64,000 bases of DNA from Salipaludibacillus aurantiacus (GTDB lineage Bacteria; Bacillota; Bacilli; Bacillales; Salisediminibacteriaceae). Position 1 is the stretch's first letter. Each line of letters starts with the position of its first letter. The notes beneath the pieces are model-generated. The model ran no database searches. It was not told the DNA's origin and was given only the letters and a program-made list of their open reading frames with translations. The stretch lies in NCBI RefSeq assembly GCF_900111295.1, contig NZ_FOGT01000010.1, forward strand, positions 113,550-177,549, read 5' to 3'. Below are positions 29,246 to 37,124 of this stretch, in pieces. Made by a program: the position numbers and the translations under genes.

Positions 29246-29623
29246 ATGAAGAAGCAAATGACTTTATCAGTACTTTCAGGTGTATTAGCAGTAGGTGTTT
29301 TAGCAGGCTGTGGAGATAACGGCGGCGGCAATAACATGGAAGACAACGGTGGCATGAATGGCGGTAACAACACTGAAATGAATGAAGACAATGGCATGGG
29401 CAATGACGATGGCCTTAACGATAACGATGGTATGAACAATGATGACGGCATGAATGACAATAATGGAATGAACAATGACGATGGGCTAAATGACAATGAT
29501 GGAATGAACGATAATGACGATGGTATGAATAACGAAAACGATGATGATATGTTCGAAGATGAAGACAATAATGAAGATGACGACATGTTTAATGATGAGG
29601 ATAACGACGACAATAACGTTTAA
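29246..29623 (+). CDS. Asn/Asp/Gly/Met-rich lipoprotein 3
   Basis: 125 aa, ATG behind ACAGGAGGAATTATTC. Signal peptide with lipobox VLAGC (Cys22). The mature part is almost entirely made of repeats of the type NDDGMND, NDNDGMNND and DGLNDND, turning more acidic (EDEDNNEDDDMFNDEDND) at the end. The repeats have no aromatic or hydrophobic core, so the chain is expected to be disordered and could bind cations or act as a hydrophilic surface brush. Confidence 0.85.
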   Translation: MKKQMTLSVLSGVLAVGVLAGCGDNGGGNNMEDNGGMNGGNNTEMNEDNGMGNDDGLNDNDGMNNDDGMNDNNGMNNDDGLNDNDGMNDNDDGMNNENDDDMFEDEDNNEDDDMFNDEDNDDNNV

Positions 29624-29690
29624 TAGCCAGCTCCAAACCAAATGGTTTGTTAGCATAAATTAACTATTCTAAATGGGAGGTTGACTGATC

Positions 29691-29858
29691 ATGAAGAAAA
29701 AGTTAATGTTAACAGCACTATCAAGTGTTTTGACTCTGGGCGTCCTTGGCGCTTGCGGTGATATGGAAAATAATGATGGCCTTAATGACAACGGCGGCGT
29801 TGAAGATAACGGCGGTATGAACGACGACGGTATGGGTAACGATAACGGGGATATGTAA
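29691..29858 (+). CDS. Asn/Gly-rich lipoprotein 4
   Basis: 55 aa, ATG behind GGGAGGTTGACTGATC. Signal peptide MKKKLMLTALSSVLTLGVL with lipobox VLGAC (Cys22), then GDMENNDG and similar N/D/G/M repeats ending DNGDM. Closely related to lipoprotein 6, which has the same length, the same CGDMENN start and the same GDM end. Confidence 0.78.
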   Translation: MKKKLMLTALSSVLTLGVLGACGDMENNDGLNDNGGVEDNGGMNDDGMGNDNGDM

Positions 29859-29943
29859 GTGATCCCGGAAGTTACCGGAACCTGAGCACACTTTGAGTGA
29901 AAGCTAAGAAAAATTCTTAATAGAGAGCCGGAACTAATCCATG

Positions 29944-29975
29944 GCGGCAGACGCTGACTTATGTCCGTCTGCCGC
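29944..29975 (+). promoter_or_regulatory. GC-rich hairpin between lipoproteins 4 and 5
   Basis: Perfect 10-bp stem GCGGCAGACG / CGTCTGCCGC with a 12-base loop and no T run. It may be a leader structure of lipoprotein 5 or a weak stop for lipoprotein 4. Confidence 0.5.
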
Positions 29976-30030
29976 TAAAGCTCGTTTAGGGACTTTTATA
30001 AAACTTAAGCTAAAAGGAGGCGGCAGAGTT

Positions 30031-30273
30031 ATGAATAAGAAATTAACGTTCTCCTTACTGTCAGGAGTTCTGGCAGCTGGAGTTCTTGCCGGGTGCGGAG
30101 ATCAGGACAATGATGACCGCATAAATAACGATACCGGCGGACTGAATGATAACGTTGATGTTAATGATGGCGGCGTCGATGACGGCGATATAATTGATGA
30201 TGAGGACATGTATGATGAAGATGATGACGACATGTTAGACGGAGAGACTGGCCACGAAAACAATAACTCATAA
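30031..30273 (+). CDS. Asp/Asn-rich lipoprotein 5
   Basis: 80 aa from ATG 30031, behind AAAGGAGGCGGCAGAGTT; an in-frame upstream ATG at 29941 would destroy the signal peptide. Signal MNKKLTFSLLSGVLAAGVL, lipobox VLAGC. The mature part is more acidic than that of the neighbours (DDGDIIDDEDMYDEDDDDML). Confidence 0.82.
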   Translation: MNKKLTFSLLSGVLAAGVLAGCGDQDNDDRINNDTGGLNDNVDVNDGGVDDGDIIDDEDMYDEDDDDMLDGETGHENNNS

Positions 30274-30341
30274 ATTGGTGCGAAACAGTAAATAGCTATC
30301 ATGAGTCTTAACTCGATTTTTAAAAAAAGGAGGGAAAGAAC

Positions 30342-30506
30342 ATGAAGAAAAAGCTTATTCTTACAGCACTATCAAGTGTTCTCGCACTAGGGGTTCTCGG
30401 TGCATGCGGAGACATGGAAAACAATGAACCTGTTGAGAATGATCCAATGATGGAAGAAAATAATGGCATGAATGAAGATGGTATGAATAACGGCGGAGAT
30501 ATGTAA
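30342..30506 (+). CDS. Asn/Met-rich lipoprotein 6
   Basis: 54 aa, ATG behind AAAGGAGGGAAAGAAC. Signal MKKKLILTALSSVLALGVL, lipobox VLGAC, mature CGDMENNEPVENDPMMEENN and a GGDM end. Near-duplicate of lipoprotein 4. Followed by a terminator-like hairpin homologous to that after lipoprotein 7. Confidence 0.78.
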   Translation: MKKKLILTALSSVLALGVLGACGDMENNEPVENDPMMEENNGMNEDGMNNGGDM

Positions 30507-30525
30507 TAAAAGCATACCCAGCTAA

Positions 30526-30555
30526 AAAAAGGCGTGCCTCAGGCGCGTCTTTTTG
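30526..30555 (+). terminator. Terminator after lipoprotein 6
   Basis: AAAAAGGCGTGCCT / AGGCGCGTCTTTTT stem including two G-U pairs. Confidence 0.65.
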
Positions 30556-30584
30556 TGTGATGGAGCACGTGCAGTTAATGCAAA

Positions 30585-30720
30585 TATGAGAACAATTACA
30601 TAATGTTATAAGGAATTGCGGTAAAATATGGGAAAATTTATAAAACTTGCTGATACTATTGTCGCGTGCTTTTTTTCGCGGTAAGATGACTACAGTTAAT
30701 CGCAAGAAAGCGGTTAACCG
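30585..30720 (+). promoter_or_regulatory. Conserved leader of lipoprotein 7 with 9-bp hairpin
   Basis: Alignable over about 130 bases with the leader of lipoprotein 8. Shared blocks: a (T/C)A(A/T)AAT -10-like hexamer, ATAAAAC(T/C)TGC, and GGTAAGATGAC. The hairpin GTTAATCGC (30695-30703) / GCGGTTAAC (30710-30718) follows GGTAAGATGAC directly. The corresponding hairpin of lipoprotein 8 has different bases but the same pairing. Confidence 0.6.
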
Positions 30721-30800
30721 ATATTATTTACTTATTTAGATTTAGCAGTAGCTGAGATGAGTCTTTCATTCGATTAATACAAAATAAAGGAGAGATTATC

Positions 30801-31001
30801 ATGAAGAAAAAATTAGCTTTAACAGCATTGTCCAGTGTATTAGCTCTAGGAGTACTTGCAGCATGTGGAGACGGTGGTGAGAACGGCAACGATCCAACAA
30901 TGGATAACAACGGCGGTATGAATGAAGAAATGAACAATGACGGCATGGAAAATGACGGCATGGAGAATGAAGAAATGGATAACAACGACGGAGATGCTTA
31001 A
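30801..31001 (+). CDS. Asn/Met/Glu-rich lipoprotein 7
   Basis: 66 aa, ATG behind AAAGGAGAGATTATC. Signal MKKKLALTALSSVLALGVL, lipobox VLAAC at Cys22, then GDGGENGNDPTMDN and repeats of NDGMEN/NEEMDN type. It has its own candidate promoter region and terminator, so it is probably transcribed alone. Confidence 0.82.
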   Translation: MKKKLALTALSSVLALGVLAACGDGGENGNDPTMDNNGGMNEEMNNDGMENDGMENEEMDNNDGDA

Positions 31002-31015
31002 TAACTTTCCTGTCT

Positions 31016-31047
31016 AAAAAGGCGCGTCAGTGACGCGTCTTTTTTTG
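31016..31047 (+). terminator. Terminator after lipoprotein 7
   Basis: AAAAAGGCGCGTCA / TGACGCGTCTTTTTTT, placed 15 bases after the stop codon. Confidence 0.85.
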
Positions 31048-31159
31048 TGCCTCTGTTTAGGGCATATAAGATTTTGCCGGGAGCTGCTCAATATTTTCTT
31101 CTTTACTTCAGCTTTTTTAAAGTTAGCCTGTTTCTGACCGTTCGCCATACTTTTTTACA

Positions 31160-31290
31160 CTCAGTTACACAATTTAATGACAAATCCGGCATAATGTGAA
31201 AGACTTCATAAAACCTGCAGAATGTATTGCTGCCAGGCGGTTTACGGGGTAAGATGACCTCAGTTGATCAAAAGCAGCGAATGATCAGCT
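31160..31290 (+). promoter_or_regulatory. Conserved leader of lipoprotein 8 with 9-bp hairpin
   Basis: Homologous to the lipoprotein 7 leader (CATAAT, CATAAAACCTGC, GGGTAAGATGACC). The hairpin AGTTGATCA (31262-31270) / TGATCAGCT (31282-31290) occupies the same place but with different paired bases, including one G-U pair in each version. Confidence 0.6.
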
Positions 31291-31359
31291 ATGCGGGTAC
31301 TACTAATTTTTTTAAAAAAAGACTCGTATAAAGATTTAATACTCAGGAGGTATTTTATA

Positions 31360-31731
31360 ATGAAAAAGAAATTATCACTTTCAATTTTATCAGGAGTTTT
31401 AGCAGTAGGAGTACTTGCCGCATGTGGTGACAATGGCGGTGAAAACGAGCCGGGTCTTGAAAACAACAATGGCATGGAAAACAATACTGAAATGAATGAT
31501 AACGGCGGTATGGATAATAACGGAGGTCTTGAAGATAACGAAGGTCTTGAAGACAATGAAGGTATGGAAGATAACGAAGGCATGGAAAATAATGACGGCC
31601 TTGAAGATAACAACGAATTTGGTGAAGAAGACACCGAAGAAGATTTCGGCGATGACAATGAAGAAATCGATAATGAATTTGACGAAAATGACGAGTTTGA
31701 TAACGAAGAAAACGATCTTGGAAACGAATAA
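31360..31731 (+). CDS. Asn/Glu/Asp-rich lipoprotein 8
   Basis: 123 aa from ATG 31360, behind CTCAGGAGGTATTTTATA; upstream in-frame codons are not part of the signal peptide. Signal MKKKLSLSILSGVLAVGVL, lipobox VLAAC. Mature repeats NNNGMENNTEMN, DNEGLEDNEGME and so on, then a Glu/Asp/Phe-rich end (EFDENDEFDNEEND). Last of the eight paralogues; a strong terminator follows. Confidence 0.85.
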   Translation: MKKKLSLSILSGVLAVGVLAACGDNGGENEPGLENNNGMENNTEMNDNGGMDNNGGLEDNEGLEDNEGMEDNEGMENNDGLEDNNEFGEEDTEEDFGDDNEEIDNEFDENDEFDNEENDLGNE

Positions 31732-31745
31732 TGCAGCGATTGATT

Positions 31746-31774
31746 AGAGAGGTGATTCTTCACCTCTCTTTTTT
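31746..31774 (+). terminator. Terminator after lipoprotein 8
   Basis: AGAGAGGTGA / TCACCTCTCT with TTCT loop, then TTTTTT. Confidence 0.93.
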
Positions 31775-31885
31775 ATTTTTGCTCCCCTTCTTCAATCTTC
31801 CTCAGGCTTTTCAAAATATTCCTCTGCTAAAATCAGCTTTTTTACACAGACTAAAGATAATTTAGACGGTGGAAGGAAGTTACTC

Positions 31886-33064
31886 ATGTATCTGATCCCT
31901 CTTTCAGTAATTATTATTTTAACTCTTGCGGTCATTGAGAGAATAAAGCACCAAAAAAATGTGGAAAGTATTCCAATAAGGATAAATATAAATGGCGTGC
32001 GCGGTAAGTCTACTGTTACAAGGCTTGTCACAGGTATTGTCAAAGAAGCGGGCTATAAAACGATAGGCAAAACGACAGGAACGTCTGCAAGAATGATTTA
32101 CTGGGATACACCTGAAGAAAAGCCCATTTTGCGTGACCCGGAAGGCCCTAATATTAAAGAGCAGAAAAGGGTGGTCCAGGAAGCGGCTGATCGGGGAGCT
32201 GAAGCCCTTGTCAGTGAATGTATGGCAGTCAACCCTGACTATCAGAATACCTTTCAGACGATCATGCTCCAGGCTAATATCGGAGTGATCGTGAACGTGC
32301 TGGAAGATCACATGGATATGCTTGGCCCTTCATTAGACGATGTGGCTGAATCTTTTATATCAACCATTCCATATAACGGCAAGCTGATTGTGAATGATTC
32401 TCCGTATGTGAGCTTCTATTTGAAAGAAGCTGAAAAAAGAAAGACGAAACTGATCGTCGCGGACGCTTCACGAATCACTGAAGACTTTTTGCGTCAGTTT
32501 CCATACGTGATTTTTCCTGAAAATGCAGCTTTGGCTCTTGCTGTGGCTGAGGCGCTTCAAATCGATGAAGAGACCGCGCGCCGGGGGATGCTTAATGCGC
32601 AGCCTGACCCGGGGGCTTTAAGGATAGAAGAAATTGAAAGTGACGGGAAGAAGTCACCGTTTGTGAATGCATTTGCGGCGAATGACGCCCATTCGACGCT
32701 GTCGATCTGGCGGCGGGTGGAGCAGCTCGGTTATGAGACTGAGCGTCCTGTAGTTATTATGAACTGCCGTGAAGACAGGGTCGACCGGACTGAACAGTTT
32801 GCGAGGGATGTTCTTCCTGAAATGAAGATATCGGTTCTCGTTTTAATCGGTGAAAGCGTCGGTCCAATTATAGAGGCCGTCGGTAATGGTTCGATTCAGC
32901 CAGGAGAGCTTGTAAATATGGAAGGCAAAAGCGTGGAAGAGGCAGCAGCTGCTGTTAAACAGCGGGTTAGCGGTGATGTTATGTTTGGGATTGGCAATAT
33001 TCACGGGGCGGCGGAAGAGCTGCTTGCTTATTTGAAGGATAGCGAAACGGTGGAGGCTGTTTAA
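31886..33064 (+). CDS. pgsB: Poly-gamma-glutamate synthase PgsB
   Basis: 392-aa Mur-ligase-like ATP-dependent amide ligase that elongates poly-gamma-glutamate via acyl-phosphate intermediates. N-terminal membrane anchor (residues 3-18), P-loop GVRGKST at residues 37-43, then GKTTGTSARMIYWD and ECMAVNPDYQ, all family hallmarks. ATG behind GGTGGAAGGAAGTTACTC. First gene of a pgsB-pgsC-pgsA-ggt set; it matches both pgs of Bacillus subtilis and cap of Bacillus anthracis in order. Confidence 0.96.
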   Translation: MYLIPLSVIIILTLAVIERIKHQKNVESIPIRININGVRGKSTVTRLVTGIVKEAGYKTIGKTTGTSARMIYWDTPEEKPILRDPEGPNIKEQKRVVQEAADRGAEALVSECMAVNPDYQNTFQTIMLQANIGVIVNVLEDHMDMLGPSLDDVAESFISTIPYNGKLIVNDSPYVSFYLKEAEKRKTKLIVADASRITEDFLRQFPYVIFPENAALALAVAEALQIDEETARRGMLNAQPDPGALRIEEIESDGKKSPFVNAFAANDAHSTLSIWRRVEQLGYETERPVVIMNCREDRVDRTEQFARDVLPEMKISVLVLIGESVGPIIEAVGNGSIQPGELVNMEGKSVEEAAAAVKQRVSGDVMFGIGNIHGAAEELLAYLKDSETVEAV

Positions 33065-33249
33065 TAGGGGCAGCCCATTCGGGGAGATTAGAAGGCTTAA
33101 TCTCCAGCAGCCTTCATTCATTCGGTCACCGGATGAGCGAATTGCTTAGTGAAGTGATGGGCGGAAAAAGACCGGTGAGATTTAAAATCAGGCTGATGGC
33201 GGGAGCGGGACACGGGCTGGCTGGCGAAAAAGAAAGGAGTGGGCAATCG

Positions 33250-33702
33250 ATGTTCGGATCAGATTTGTATATAACCTTGGTGACAGGGGTGGTGTTAAGC
33301 CTTTTATATGCGGAAAAAGCAGGTGTGCTTCCCGGCGGGATCATCGTGCCTGGTTACCTGGCACTTATTTTCGACCAGCCGTTCTTTATCATGTCGATTT
33401 TTTTTATAAGCTGCCTTATCTATCTTTTAGTTGTTCATGTGCTTGCCCGTATGACTATTTTATATGGGAGACGAAAGTTCGCTGCCATGCTTTTAACAGG
33501 AGTAGCCCTGAAGCTGGCTTTTGATTACCTGTACCCGGTGATGCCATTTGAGATATATGAACTGCGCGGAATCGGAGTGATCGTCCCCGGACTCATCGCC
33601 AATTCCTTTCAGAAACAAGGCGTCCTTATTACCGTAACAAGCACCATGGTATTAAGCGGCATCACCTTCGCCCTCATCACAGCCTACTATTTTATCTGGT
33701 AA
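33250..33702 (+). CDS. pgsC: Poly-gamma-glutamate biosynthesis protein PgsC
   Basis: 150-aa integral membrane partner of PgsB. The start MFGSDLYITLVTGVVLSLLY at ATG 33250, with AAAGGAG upstream, matches the family; the upstream in-frame region from 33133 is not conserved. Motifs ILYGRRKFAAMLLTGVALK, YPVMPFEIYELRGIGVIVPG and NSFQKQGV. A 185-base spacer separates it from pgsB, longer than in Bacillus subtilis. Confidence 0.95.
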   Translation: MFGSDLYITLVTGVVLSLLYAEKAGVLPGGIIVPGYLALIFDQPFFIMSIFFISCLIYLLVVHVLARMTILYGRRKFAAMLLTGVALKLAFDYLYPVMPFEIYELRGIGVIVPGLIANSFQKQGVLITVTSTMVLSGITFALITAYYFIW

Positions 33703-33707
33703 AAAAA

Positions 33708-33722
33708 GGGGGGTCTGACCCC
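33708..33722 (+). repeat. GTC palindrome copy 5
   Basis: GGGGGGTCTGACCCC between pgsC and pgsA, starting 5 bases after the pgsC stop; TTTGTG follows. Its hairpin could attenuate transcription inside the operon. Confidence 0.85.
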
Positions 33723-33749
33723 TTTGTGAAATTTGTGGAGGTGTTAGTG

Positions 33750-34910
33750 TTGGATAAGCTGTTTACATACAAGGAGCGGCTGCTGCGGTGGTCAAAGGCG
33801 CATAAGAAGAAGCTGACTCTTCATACGTCTGTGCTGGCTGTGGGATTGGGGCTTGTGCTCGTATCATCCCAATACTTGCCGGCCGTCCAGGCGCCTGAAG
33901 TGGATAAAGCTGACGGGGCGGTATTGACGGCGAGCTTTGTCGGTGATTTAATGTTCGACCGGCATATTAAAGACGTTATTAAAGAGAAGGGCTATGATTA
34001 TCTGTTTGAGTATTCGGAGCCGTACTTTAATGAGTCGGATTTTTGTACAGGCAGTTTCAAACATCCGGTCCACGTCCCGGGGGAAGATCTACCGCCTAAT
34101 GAGGAGCAGCAGGTCGTCTTTTCAGCTGAGCCGGAGGCGGTGAACGCACTCGCTGACAGGAATTTCAAATCCGTTTCAATTGCCAACAATAATATCCATG
34201 ATTACGGCTATCTCGGTTTCAGGTCGACAGTTAATTTTTTTGATGATCATGAAGCGATTGACGCGGCTGGGGTCATGAATGATTTGGAAGATGTAGAGAA
34301 CGCGGTTTATTTCGAGCATGACGGTATGACGATTGCGACTTTGGGTGCTTCCGATATCGTGGCGGCAAATTCAGCGGCGACCACTTTCCGTCCCGGAATT
34401 ATGCCTCTGGACCGTCCTGAGCTGGTAATCTCATCTATTTTAAAAGCCGGCGAAAATGCAGATCTCGTTATCGTCCACACCCACTGGGGAGAGGCGTACG
34501 ATTCCCATGTCACAAACAGGCAGCGTGAACTGGCCCGGGCGATGTCACGGGCAGGAGCTGATGTCATTATCGGCCACTACCCTCATGTTCTGGCGCCTGT
34601 TGAAGTGTATAACGATACGCTCATTTTTTACAGCCTCGGAAACTTTATTTTTGACCAGGGCTGGTCGCGGACAAGACAGACCGCCCTCGCCCACTACCGT
34701 CTGTTTGAAGACGGAAAGGCGGAAGTGGAGCTCGTGCCGTTTGTCATGCATGAAGGGCAAGTGAGACCGCCGGGAGAGCAGTCTTTCAGGCGAAGGAGCA
34801 TCGAACGGATGCTGACGAAACGCCTTGATAAAAACCAGTGGAAGAAGCGGGACGGAAATGTTGTCATTCCTTTAAATCATTCGCGGGCCATAGCCGGGAC
34901 AGGAGAGTGA
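33750..34910 (+). CDS. pgsA: Poly-gamma-glutamate biosynthesis protein PgsA (CapA)
   Basis: 386 aa. Start at TTG 33750 chosen because GGAGGTG precedes it at good distance; in-frame GTG codons at 33747 or 33726 are alternatives. Basic N-terminus and membrane anchor (about residues 24-42), then an extracellular metallophosphatase-like CapA domain with SFVGDLMFDRHI, NNNIHDYG, THWGEAYDS, ADVIIGHYPHVL and FYSLGNFIFDQGW. PgsA works with PgsBC in synthesis or export of the polymer. Confidence 0.95.
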   Translation: MDKLFTYKERLLRWSKAHKKKLTLHTSVLAVGLGLVLVSSQYLPAVQAPEVDKADGAVLTASFVGDLMFDRHIKDVIKEKGYDYLFEYSEPYFNESDFCTGSFKHPVHVPGEDLPPNEEQQVVFSAEPEAVNALADRNFKSVSIANNNIHDYGYLGFRSTVNFFDDHEAIDAAGVMNDLEDVENAVYFEHDGMTIATLGASDIVAANSAATTFRPGIMPLDRPELVISSILKAGENADLVIVHTHWGEAYDSHVTNRQRELARAMSRAGADVIIGHYPHVLAPVEVYNDTLIFYSLGNFIFDQGWSRTRQTALAHYRLFEDGKAEVELVPFVMHEGQVRPPGEQSFRRRSIERMLTKRLDKNQWKKRDGNVVIPLNHSRAIAGTGE

Positions 34911-34916
34911 TCATCT

Positions 34917-37058
34917 ATGCGGTTACGAAAACTGACAAACGTCATAGGCATTCCTCTCATCATTATATTTGTAGTGATGGCTTATATCGAAGTGTCCCCT
35001 GCTCAGGAGATTGATGAGATCGTGAGAGATGATACGTTCACAGGAGTGGATGCCGATACGGGATATATCGTCAGTGCCGCGAACCCTTATGCTGTGGATG
35101 CGGGAACCGCCGTTCTCGAGAATGGAGGGAACGCCATTGATGCTGCTCTTGCTGTCTCGTTTACACTAGGGGTGGTGGAGCCTTACGGGTCAGGAATCGG
35201 CGGGGGCGGTTCCATGCTTATCTACGATCCAACCGCCAACGAAGAAGATAAAATCAGTTATATAGACTACCGTGAAACCGCCCCCCTTGCCCTGCCAAAT
35301 GAGCAAAGGGGTCAGACCCCCCATAATTTGACAGCGGGGATGGCAGATTTCGGGGTACCGGGATTTCTCAAAGGGATGGATTATCTGCACAGAAATTATG
35401 CGACGATGCCTTTGGATGAGCTCTTACAGCAGGCCATTCTGCTCGCAGACAACGGATTTGAAGTGGATAAATATCTGGCAGAGCGATTTTATTATGCACA
35501 GAACCGGTTGAACCCTGCCGACATTCCGCATTATTTCCCGGAAAATAATTTCATTCAGCAGGGAAATACGCTTGTTCAGAAGGAATTAGCGGAAACTCTA
35601 CAGGAAATCGCAGCAAAAGACAGCCTGGAATCTTATTTTCTTAACGAATTCGCGACAGACATGGCCGCCAGATTTCCTCTTTTAAGCGAAGAGGATTTCC
35701 GGCAATACGAGGTTCTGACAGATCAGAAGCCTGCAACAGGACAATTTGATGAGTATACTGTTCATGCTGCTCCGGCTCCGCTTGGCGGACCGGTATTTAT
35801 CCAGGCTCTGCAAATGGCTGAATTGATGAATGTGGACGACCACGAGATATTCCGTCTGCCTGAAGGTGTAAACGTGGCGGACAGGGACGCGTATACAGAT
35901 GTGGAAAAGCCAGCTGAAGATGACACTCTTGAAATAACAGAAGCCGAAAGACAGGAACAGTTAAGAAAAACAGACTCTTACATTGGTTTTATAGAAAAAA
36001 TGATTGGAATCAATTATGAAACATACAGGGACAGGCTAAGAAACATAGGTGATCCTCACACGTCTGAAGAAGCCAGGCAAAAACTTGCTGAAGCAGTAAC
36101 CTGGGAGAAATCGAGCGAACTTGTAAATAACTGGTATGAGTATCTCGATAAAAGAGAGCATCAGCGCCGTTTTGAAGAAGGAGGAGAAGAGGATTTCCTT
36201 GAAGACGGAACGGAATCCTACCTTCCTCCCGTTTACGTTAAAAAAGGTATGATGGCCGGAAAAGCTGCCGGGAAACACGCCAGTCAGCCCCTTGAAGCAG
36301 CTGCCCTTGCAGACATGCCGGCTCAACAGTCTGAACGCGCTCAGGGAACGGCGGAATCATTCTTTGATGCTGAAGCAGAAATAAACCAGCACAACAATAC
36401 GACTCATTTTGTCATCATTGATAAAGAGGGACGGATGGTGTCAGCGACGCATACATTAAGCAACTTTTTTGGCTCAGGGCAATATTATAAAGGTTTCTTC
36501 TTAAACGACCAGCTCAGTAATTTCAGTGAAACACCAGGTTCTATTAATGAGCCTTATCCCGGAAGGCGTCCGCGAAGCTTCATGAGCCCGGCTATTTTAG
36601 TAAAAGAAAATGGCGGCAAAGTTGAAGAATTAATCGGCCTCGGCTCTCCGGGAGGCGCGCGGATTCCGATGATGATGGCGCAGATAATGGTTTTTTACAG
36701 CATGTATGAGATGGATTTTGAAGAAGCGATGACATATATGACCCGTTTCCAATACGATTTCAATGATGAAGCCGGAGAATATGAAATCAGACTGGAGCCG
36801 AAATTCCGCGAATTAGAAGGCTACGCCGATATACGCGAAGGGCTCAAAGAGCGGGGGTATCCGGTTACCCTTGAATTCGGGCAGATGTATTTCGGGGGCA
36901 TCCAGGCGGCGGTTTATGATGCTGCAACACAGGAGCTATACGGATACGCTGACCCAAGGCGTGGCGGAAAAGCAGGCGGGGCTGATGAAAACGAGGCCGG
37001 AGCGGCCGGGGAACCGGCAGAGATTATGAGAGGAACTGATGCGGCGGCCGGTCCTTAA
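34917..37058 (+). CDS. ggt: Membrane-anchored gamma-glutamyltransferase
   Basis: 713 aa, longer than the usual 550-590. N-terminal membrane anchor (residues 9-25). Ntn-hydrolase with autocleavage expected before Thr495 in NNTTHFVIID, and downstream FGSGQYYKGFFLNDQL and GLGSPGGARIPMM. The large subunit carries a charged insertion (about residues 320-490) absent from standard enzymes. A GTC palindrome is embedded in frame near codons 131-136. Next to pgsBCA it resembles the CapD role: cleaving or transpeptidating poly-gamma-glutamate, possibly onto the wall. Whether it degrades or anchors polymer cannot be decided from sequence. Confidence 0.92.
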   Translation: MRLRKLTNVIGIPLIIIFVVMAYIEVSPAQEIDEIVRDDTFTGVDADTGYIVSAANPYAVDAGTAVLENGGNAIDAALAVSFTLGVVEPYGSGIGGGGSMLIYDPTANEEDKISYIDYRETAPLALPNEQRGQTPHNLTAGMADFGVPGFLKGMDYLHRNYATMPLDELLQQAILLADNGFEVDKYLAERFYYAQNRLNPADIPHYFPENNFIQQGNTLVQKELAETLQEIAAKDSLESYFLNEFATDMAARFPLLSEEDFRQYEVLTDQKPATGQFDEYTVHAAPAPLGGPVFIQALQMAELMNVDDHEIFRLPEGVNVADRDAYTDVEKPAEDDTLEITEAERQEQLRKTDSYIGFIEKMIGINYETYRDRLRNIGDPHTSEEARQKLAEAVTWEKSSELVNNWYEYLDKREHQRRFEEGGEEDFLEDGTESYLPPVYVKKGMMAGKAAGKHASQPLEAAALADMPAQQSERAQGTAESFFDAEAEINQHNNTTHFVIIDKEGRMVSATHTLSNFFGSGQYYKGFFLNDQLSNFSETPGSINEPYPGRRPRSFMSPAILVKENGGKVEELIGLGSPGGARIPMMMAQIMVFYSMYEMDFEEAMTYMTRFQYDFNDEAGEYEIRLEPKFRELEGYADIREGLKERGYPVTLEFGQMYFGGIQAAVYDAATQELYGYADPRRGGKAGGADENEAGAAGEPAEIMRGTDAAAGP
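35308..35322 (+). repeat. GTC palindrome copy 6, inside ggt
   Basis: GGGGTCAGACCCCCC within the coding sequence, translated in frame as part of EQRGQTPHNL. The insertion keeps the reading frame open. Confidence 0.85.
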
Positions 37059-37124
37059 CCCGCTTGCTCCCCGTAAGCTCGTTGCACACACATGAAAGAC
37101 TCTTATGAAAAGAAGGTGAGAAAC

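Noticed and set aside
28440..31763. Ser/Pro-rich minus-strand frames opposite the lipoproteins
   Set aside because: Complement of Asn/Asp/Gly repeats; the plus strand has signal peptides and ribosome binding sites.
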